Part shown: positions 58,000 to 64,000 of the stretch, one piece after another | Layout: the number at the start of each line of letters is the position of its first letter | Numbering within the stretch: the stretch's first letter is position 1 | Assembly (NCBI GenBank): GCA_029891385.1 | Contig: CM057231.1 | Coordinates: forward strand, 65,021,103 to 65,085,102 | DNA from: Erythroxylum novogranatense | Taxonomy: Eukaryota > Streptophyta > Magnoliopsida > Malpighiales > Erythroxylaceae | Reading direction: 5' to 3' | Length of the DNA: 64,000 nucleotides | The notes under the pieces: model-generated | Databases searched by the model: none | Seen by the model: the letters and a program-made list of their open reading frames with translations, nothing else | What the model was told of the DNA's origin: nothing | Program-made: the position numbers and the translations under genes

Positions 58000-60290
58000 G
58001 TTAAGGGGCTATTGATCAATTCTCTCCCCAAATTTTACGGTTTGGCGGGAGAAGATCCCTACATGCATTTACAAGCGTTGACAATGATTTGTCAAAGCAT
58101 GAAACCCGTAGGAGCTCCCCTAGATCATGTGCTGTGGAAGGTGTTTCACTTATCCCTAGAAGGAAAGGCCCGGGAGTGGTACATGAGCCTCCCAAGGCAT
58201 GTTGCGAATGCCTACCATAGTTGGGCCAACTTGAGAAAAGCTTTCCTGGAAAAGTATTTTCCAGCCTCGAGGACGTCGTCAATGAGGAAGGAGATCTATT
58301 CTGCCAAGCAAGACTATGACGAGTCCTTGTATGACTATTGGAACAGATTCCAAGATCTGTTGTCTCGGTGCCCCCATCACCAAATCCTAGATGAACAACT
58401 CGTTCAATATTTCTATGATGGGGTGAAGAATCAGGAAAAAGGAATGCTGGATGCTGCTTGGAGGATCGCTGATCGACCTCACCGCACCAAGCGTGGGCCT
58501 TGATTAAGAGGATGGCCCTAAATCATCAATGATATAGTGTCGAGATTCCAGAGTGTTCATGAAGTGGGAGCCATGTCGGCTCGCATAAAAGGATGGAAAG
58601 CTTGAATCAAAAGTGATTCCTCGAACATCGGATAACTTCACGCTTGTCCTCGACACGGCGGAGTTAAAGAATTTGAATGTACATCGCCATCGCCTTCCAC
58701 CGAATCGGCCGCACTTAGTTGTGAATCTTGCAGATCGTTGATGCACATAACCAAGGTCCGTCCCGGAGGTATGAAGAAGTCTCACAAGGTACCCGAGGAG
58801 ACAAAATCCTAAGTGGGATCCGTACTCCAACACGTATAATGAAGGGTGGAGATCTCATCCTAACTTTAGTTGGAGGAGTAATGAGGAAGAGCACCCAACC
58901 GCTTTCAACAAGGGAGTGGAGCCGAACATCTACAAACCAGTTCCTCGATCAAGAAGCATTGACGGCAACCACAACCGCCAAAAGAGGACACCAACCAACT
59001 ACTACATGGTATGATGACGCTGATGAAGGAAGAAAGAGCCTCTACGGCTAATCGGTTCAACGCCATCGCATACTTAATCCAAAGAGACTCCTCGAAGAAT
59101 GTCGCGCTTTTCTTGCCTTGGAAAAGCGAATGGATCAATGGGAAACCAAGGCGTAAAACCTGAACTCATACGCCACTCGCTTATCCAACAACTTGAGTGA
59201 AAATCAAGCGAGGAGTAGCGGATCAATTCCTCCAACACGGTCATAAACCAAAAGCCCGAACGCAATCAATTAAGGAGTGGAAAGAAAGTGCAATTTAGCA
59301 TTCCTAAAGAAGAAGAATGCGCCAAGAAATTGAGGTTGAAGAGACACCTCAAGTAAGAGAAAAGAAGGTCAATGATCGAGAGTGATCGCGAAGAGGAATT
59401 GTCAAGAAAAGAAGAAATTAACCATCGAGGAAACAGAGCAACCATCAAGCGCCCAGAGAAAATGCTGCAAAGGAAAAATCTAGTGAAAATGAAGCAACAC
59501 AAAGGGAAGTCAATCGAAGGACCTTCCTTCCCAAATTCCTACTGATGAGTAAGAAGGTCAACGAATCAAACATGAAAAGGAAATTATTGACCTATTTGGG
59601 AAGGTGGAAGTGAATGTGCCCTTTGACTGGTTAAGAGAGTTCCGGCCTACGCTAAATATTTGAAGGACTTGTGCACAAACAAGCGTAAGTTTAGGCCGAA
59701 TGAGAGAGTCTAGGTGAGCTCAAACGTGTCCGCATTATTCAAGCCCCAAATTCTGTGAAGTGTCAGACTCAGATCGCCACCATTCCTTGTGTCATAGGAA
59801 AGGTGACAATTGGTAGAGCGTTCTTTGGATTTGGGAGCGGCAATCAATGTGATGCCAAAATCGCCTATGAAGCCCTGGGGTTAAGAGCGTAAAACCTACT
59901 TCTAGTAGTGTTACGGTTGGTCGACAGATCCTTCGACACCTGTGGGCATCATTGAGGACATTTTGGTCCAAGTGAAAGGATTAGTGTTCCCCGCCGATTT
60001 TTACGTCTTTGGATATGTTCATCAAGTGGTGCAGACACTTCTCTAATCTTGACGACCTTTCCTTCGGACGGCAAGTACAATGATCAAGATGAAGGAAGGA
60101 AGATCACCATGGAGGTCGGAGATCAACACGTTAGCTTCAACATGTATGAAGCTATGAAGCACCCTAACGAGGATTACCCTTGTTTGGGGTGAACATGCTT
60201 AATGTTGTCCCTACAGCCAGACTCGATGAGGATCCGCGAGACAAGTCCTCTAAGCTCGCTTCATGTTCGCCTAAGTCGTAACCAGATTCC
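58000..60290 (+). pseudogene. Athila-like gag and protease, decayed
   Basis: Gag is well preserved at about 58006-58503: INSLPKFYGLAGEDPYMHLQ, LSLEGKAREWYMSLPRH, FLEKYFPASRTSSMRKEI and DLLSRCPHHQILDEQLVQYF. It then stops. The gag C-terminus (58500-59600) is scrambled by frameshifts. A protease trace appears near 59780-59880 (IPCVIGKVTIGRAFFGFGSG...YEALGL), with the catalytic Asp-Leu-Gly changed to Gly-Phe-Gly. The linker MEVGDQHVSFNMYEAMKHPN follows at 60110-60170, typical of Athila/Tat pol. Nonfunctional. Confidence 0.82.
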
Positions 60291-63215
60291 TACAGCTTAG
60301 TGAATCATTATAGACGATGGGGACCTCTTCTCGCTGAGCTTCCTAAGCTGATCCCCTCAATTTTACAACCTCCAGAGCTCGAATTGAAACCCTTACCTGC
60401 TTCATTGAAATACGCCTTCCTCGAGCCAAATAAGAAACTGCCCGTCATCATCGCAAACTCATTGTCAGAACCTGAAGAACGACATCTTCTAAAAGTGCTG
60501 ACAGAGCATAAGCGAGCAATAGGATGGTCGTTAGCAGACATACCAGGGATTAGCCTTGCTCTGTGCACTCATAGGATCTTGTTAAATGAGGGATCTAAGA
60601 TGGTGAGACAGCCCAAATAAGATTAAATCCACTTATTCTCGATGTGGTAAAAAGGAAGTCACTAAGCTCCTGAACGTGGGATAATTTATCCCATTTCTGA
60701 TAGTGAATGGGTCAGCCCAATTCATGTGGTACCCAAAAAGAGCGGGATTACTGTGGTGAGAAATGAGAGAGATGAGCTCATTCCCACAAGAGTGCAAAAT
60801 TCGTGGCGAGTTTGTATTGACTACCGGAAATTGAATGACGCTACTCGAAAGGACCATTTTCCTTTGCCATTTATCGACCAGATGCTGGAAAGATTGGCAG
60901 GGAAATCACATTACTGTTTCTTAGATGGTTTCTCAGGGTATTTCCAAGTACCCATTGCACCTGAGGACCAAGATAAGACCACGTTTACATGTCCTTTCGG
61001 CACCTTTGCTTATCGCAGGATGCCTTTTGGTTTGTGTAATGCCCCTGTATCTTCCAAATATTGTGTGATGGCTGCCTTCGCGATTTTTGGAAGAAAGTAT
61101 GGAAGTCTTTATGGATGACTTCACGCTCACTACGATTCCTTCGATTCCCGCCTCTTCAATCGACTAAAGTTCTTAAAAGGTGCATCGAAAAGAACTTGAT
61201 CCTTAACTTCAAAAAATGCCATTTTATGGTAAATGAAGGTATTGTGCTTAGACATTTGATTTCGAAGAAAGGAATCGAAGTTGACAAAGCTAAAATCGAA
61301 GTCATATCTTCCCCGCCTTATCCTACCGTGTCCGTGATATTAGGTCATTCCTAGGTCATGCAGATTTTACAGAGGTTTATTCAGATTTTAGCAAAATCGC
61401 CTTCCTCTTTCAAAACTCTTGCAAAAGGATGAGAAATTTGAGTTTGATGCTTCATGCCAAAAGGCTTTTGATACACTTAAAGCCAAACTCATTTCCCCTC
61501 CTATCCTGGTTGCCCCTATTTGGCATTTGCCTTTTGAGCTTTCGTGTGATGCTTCCAATTATGCTGTGGGAGCCATGTTAGGACAACATGAGGAGAAGTT
61601 AGCTAGAGTTATTGCATACGCGTCCAGAACTTTAGATCTAGCTCAAGCCAATTACACCACAACTGAGAAAGAACTCTTTGCAGTAATCTTCGCACTAGAC
61701 AAATTCCGGCAGTATTTGCTTAATTCCCACGTCATCATTTTCATTGATCACACAGCTGTTAAGTACCTCTTGACGAAGCCACAATCGAAACTCTAGATTA
61801 ATCCGCTGGACTTTGCTTCTTCAAGAGTTTGATATTGAGATTAAAGATCGGGCCGGTGTCGCAAAACCAAGTAATGACCATCTCCGAAAGCAGATCGCCG
61901 CAAGATACTAAAGGAGTAGACTCTTCCGATCGACGACTCGTGATTCTTTTCCGAATTACGCCCTTTGTGCCGCAGCTTCAAGGAGCCTTGGTATGCACAT
62001 ATTGTCAATTACTTAATGACAAATTTGACCCCGTCGTATGACGCGGGTAGGCTCGAAATCAAGAGCGGCTTCGGCATTACATTTGGGACGAACCTCATCT
62101 GTGGAAGATATGCAGCGACCAAGTAATTGACGATGTGTTCCAGATGATGAATTTGATGATATACTCTCGACTTGCCACTCTATGGTTTGTGGGGACATTT
62201 CGGTGCTAGAAGAACAATGAGGAAAGTTTTGGATTCGTGGATTCTATCGCCTACTCTCTTCGGGACTCCTTCCATTTTGCCAAGTTTGTGACAAGTGTCA
62301 ACGCTTTGGGATTAGGGAAACGCTACGAGATGCCGCAACAACCAGTTTTGTTTTGCGAAATCTTTGATGTTTGGGGTATCGATTTCATGGGACCGCTTCC
62401 CCATCGCTTGGGTTCGTGTACATTCTCTTAGAGTTGATTATGTTTCAAATGGATCAAGCCGCGCCCACTGAGACAAGATGACGCTACAGCAGCCTCTAAA
62501 TTCCTCAAATCTAATATCTTCGTCGATTCGAATCCCTAAGGCGATAGTGAGCGATCGCGGCACCCATTTTTGTAATCGGGTTATTACTAACTTGCTTTCC
62601 AAATTTGGGGTTACATATAAAGTTTCTATCGCCTACCATCCGCAAACCAATGGTCAAGGTAAGTTTCAATAGAGAGGTCAAGCACATTTTGAAAGGATAG
62701 TTAAACCTCCAAGAAGGATTGAGTCTGCGTTTAGAGGAAGCATCAAGGGCATATCGCATCGCTTATAAGTCCCCGATAGAATGTTCCATACCGTTGATTT
62801 ATGGTAAGACATGTCATTTACCGTGGAGCTGTAACATAAGGCCTATCATGGCGGTTAAACAATGCAACCTAGACTTTAAGTCGCTCGGGATGGAAAGGAA
62901 ACCCAACCGCAGGAGTTAGAGGAGTCGCGATTGAAGCATATGAGCACTCTCGGCTCTACAAGGAAAAGGCCAAGTCGATACATGATAAGATCCTTCTCCA
63001 AAGACTTTTAAGGAAGGTGACAAGGTCCTTCAGATAAAGCCCGCTTCACATTCAAGCCCGCAAATTCAATCATCGCTGGAAGGACCTTATGTGGTGATTA
63101 AGGTACATAATTTTGGTATGGTAGAACTTTTGCAGGAACACACCGGCGCAAGATTTCAGGTCAATGGACATCTGCTCAAGCTCTATCATAGGACCTTATC
63201 AGGTTTTCTCTTTCC
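60291..63215 (+). pseudogene. Athila-like RT, RNase H, integrase, decayed
   Basis: RT at about 60390-61340: HLLKVLTEHKRAIGWSLADI, WRVCIDYRKLNDATRKDHFP, CPFGTFAYRRMPFGLCNAP, then VDKAKIEVISSPPYPT. A frameshift just after MPFGLCNAP disrupts the active-site FMDDF region (VFMDDFTL-like text in another frame near 61105). RNase H at 61419-61796 is open (FELSCDASNYAVGAMLGQHE, YTTTEKELFAVIFALDKFRQ). Integrase text follows: CDKCQRFG near 62290, VWGIDFMGPLPHR at 62370-62405, AIVSDRGTHF near 62540, VSIAYHPQTNGQ near 62620. The tail is VNGHLLKLYHRTLSG. Many stops. Confidence 0.85.
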
Positions 63216-63285
63216 TTCATTTACTATATAGTTGTGCTTATGTTTGATTCCTATGTGCATTTGTTGAGCATGATTATATTGTTTA

Positions 63286-63300
63286 AGTGTGGGGGAGAGA
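63286..63300 (+). other. Polypurine tract of the Athila-like element
   Basis: GTGTGGGGGAGAGAC follows the end of pol by about 75 bp and matches the purine tract aagtgtgggggaga common in Athila-type elements. Confidence 0.6.
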
Positions 63301-64000
63301 CCCATCAAGTAGGTTTAGCTGTAGTTAAGTAGGATTTTCTTTTCTATTTCAATAAATTGATTCCCTCTTGTTAGCTCCGCATTTTTCTTGTTTGATGAAG
63401 CATGAGTTAGATTAATGAGATTGAGTGAAATGTTTGTGCAATTTGTGTAGATCCTTAGAAATTTTGTTTTGTTTGGATGGTTCGCCACAACGAACATCCC
63501 TGTTCTTCGCGACTTATCTAGGTTTTTCTGTTTTGTTCGCTGCGGCTAACGATTTCCTCATCGCGACGAATAAGCCCAGTTTTGCCCCTATGAACCGTTG
63601 GTCTTCCTCTTTGACCGAGGTCCTTTCGCGCCCTTTCGTTTACCTTCCGCCCTATTTCTTCTCCTTCTTCCTCCTTCTCTTTCTCCTCACTCTCTCGCTT
63701 TCTTCACGCCTCCGCCGACGTTGTTTTATTCCTCCGTAGTCGCTCCTTCAAGTCTCCTTCACTATCGACTCTAGTAGCCTCTTTCCTTTGTTTTTCTCTT
63801 TGTTCGCTTTCATTTTCGCTGATTAGTGTTTAGTTAGGTCATGGAAGCGCTGCTCGTCAAGCGTGTGTCTGCAGAATCACCGTTAGTCGCGATTAGTTTC
63901 ATAATTCGTCATGACGAACGAAGAATCCCATTTGCCGAACGAACGCATCTATCCGTCATGATTTAATGGTCGAGACTCGACTCGTCGCGACTTCCGAGCA
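63301..64000 (+). other. Region downstream of Athila-like pol, repeats and possible env-like start
   Basis: Contains a TC-rich leader-like stretch (63600-63760) and many CGTCGCGACG-type motifs (63480-63570, 63880-63995), as in the element's LTR and leader. Some Athila elements carry an env-like ORF here. An ATG at 63841 (MEALLVKRVSAES) is in a suitable place but the window ends too soon to judge. Confidence 0.35.

Overview
The window is nuclear DNA of a flowering plant, most likely a eudicot. It has two spliced host genes with plant-only relatives (a PHD-finger protein and a FLX-like coiled-coil protein), AT-rich intergenic DNA, and plant families of Ty1/copia, Ty3/gypsy, hAT, LINE, SINE and MITE elements. 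I cannot name the species. About three quarters of the 64 kb is transposable-element DNA, mostly decayed and often nested. Only two protein genes look intact, both on the minus strand.

Layout, left to right. 1-5.1 kb: a decayed Ty3/gypsy element. 5.15-7.8 kb: a decayed copia element split by a solo LTR of Athila/Tat type. 7.8-8.7 kb: a broken copy of the N-terminal part of a CIA2-like (chloroplast import apparatus) gene. 10.5-11.7 kb: intact two-exon PHD/extended-PHD gene with three E2F-type sites just upstream of its ATG. 12.0-13.6 kb: a LINE tail and three MITE-like insertions. 13.9-20.1 kb: a hAT-type element with a dead BED/DUF659 transposase, a minisatellite-like stretch and long inverted ends. 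21.5-28.6 kb: a Ty3/gypsy relic whose gag/protease segment is amplified into seven tandem copies of about 508 bp. 30.1-41.4 kb: a copia element (copia-1) containing a young nested copia element (copia-2) and a permuted Ty3/gypsy fragment. 46.3-47.7 kb: intact four-exon FLX-like gene. 49.4-51.4 kb: LTR end of another element. 51.7-64 kb: a decayed Athila-like element whose LTR holds a 4.06-kb solo LTR with perfect target-site duplication.

The two host genes correspond, from memory, to Arabidopsis neighbours At3g14740 (PHD) and At3g14750 (FLX-like 1). The window may therefore be an old gene pair pushed about 35 kb apart by successive insertions. No bacterial-type system, CRISPR array or operon is present. 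The most unusual structures are the 508-bp array, the internal-LTR-internal gypsy fragment, and a copia element with almost identical LTRs but a broken pol.
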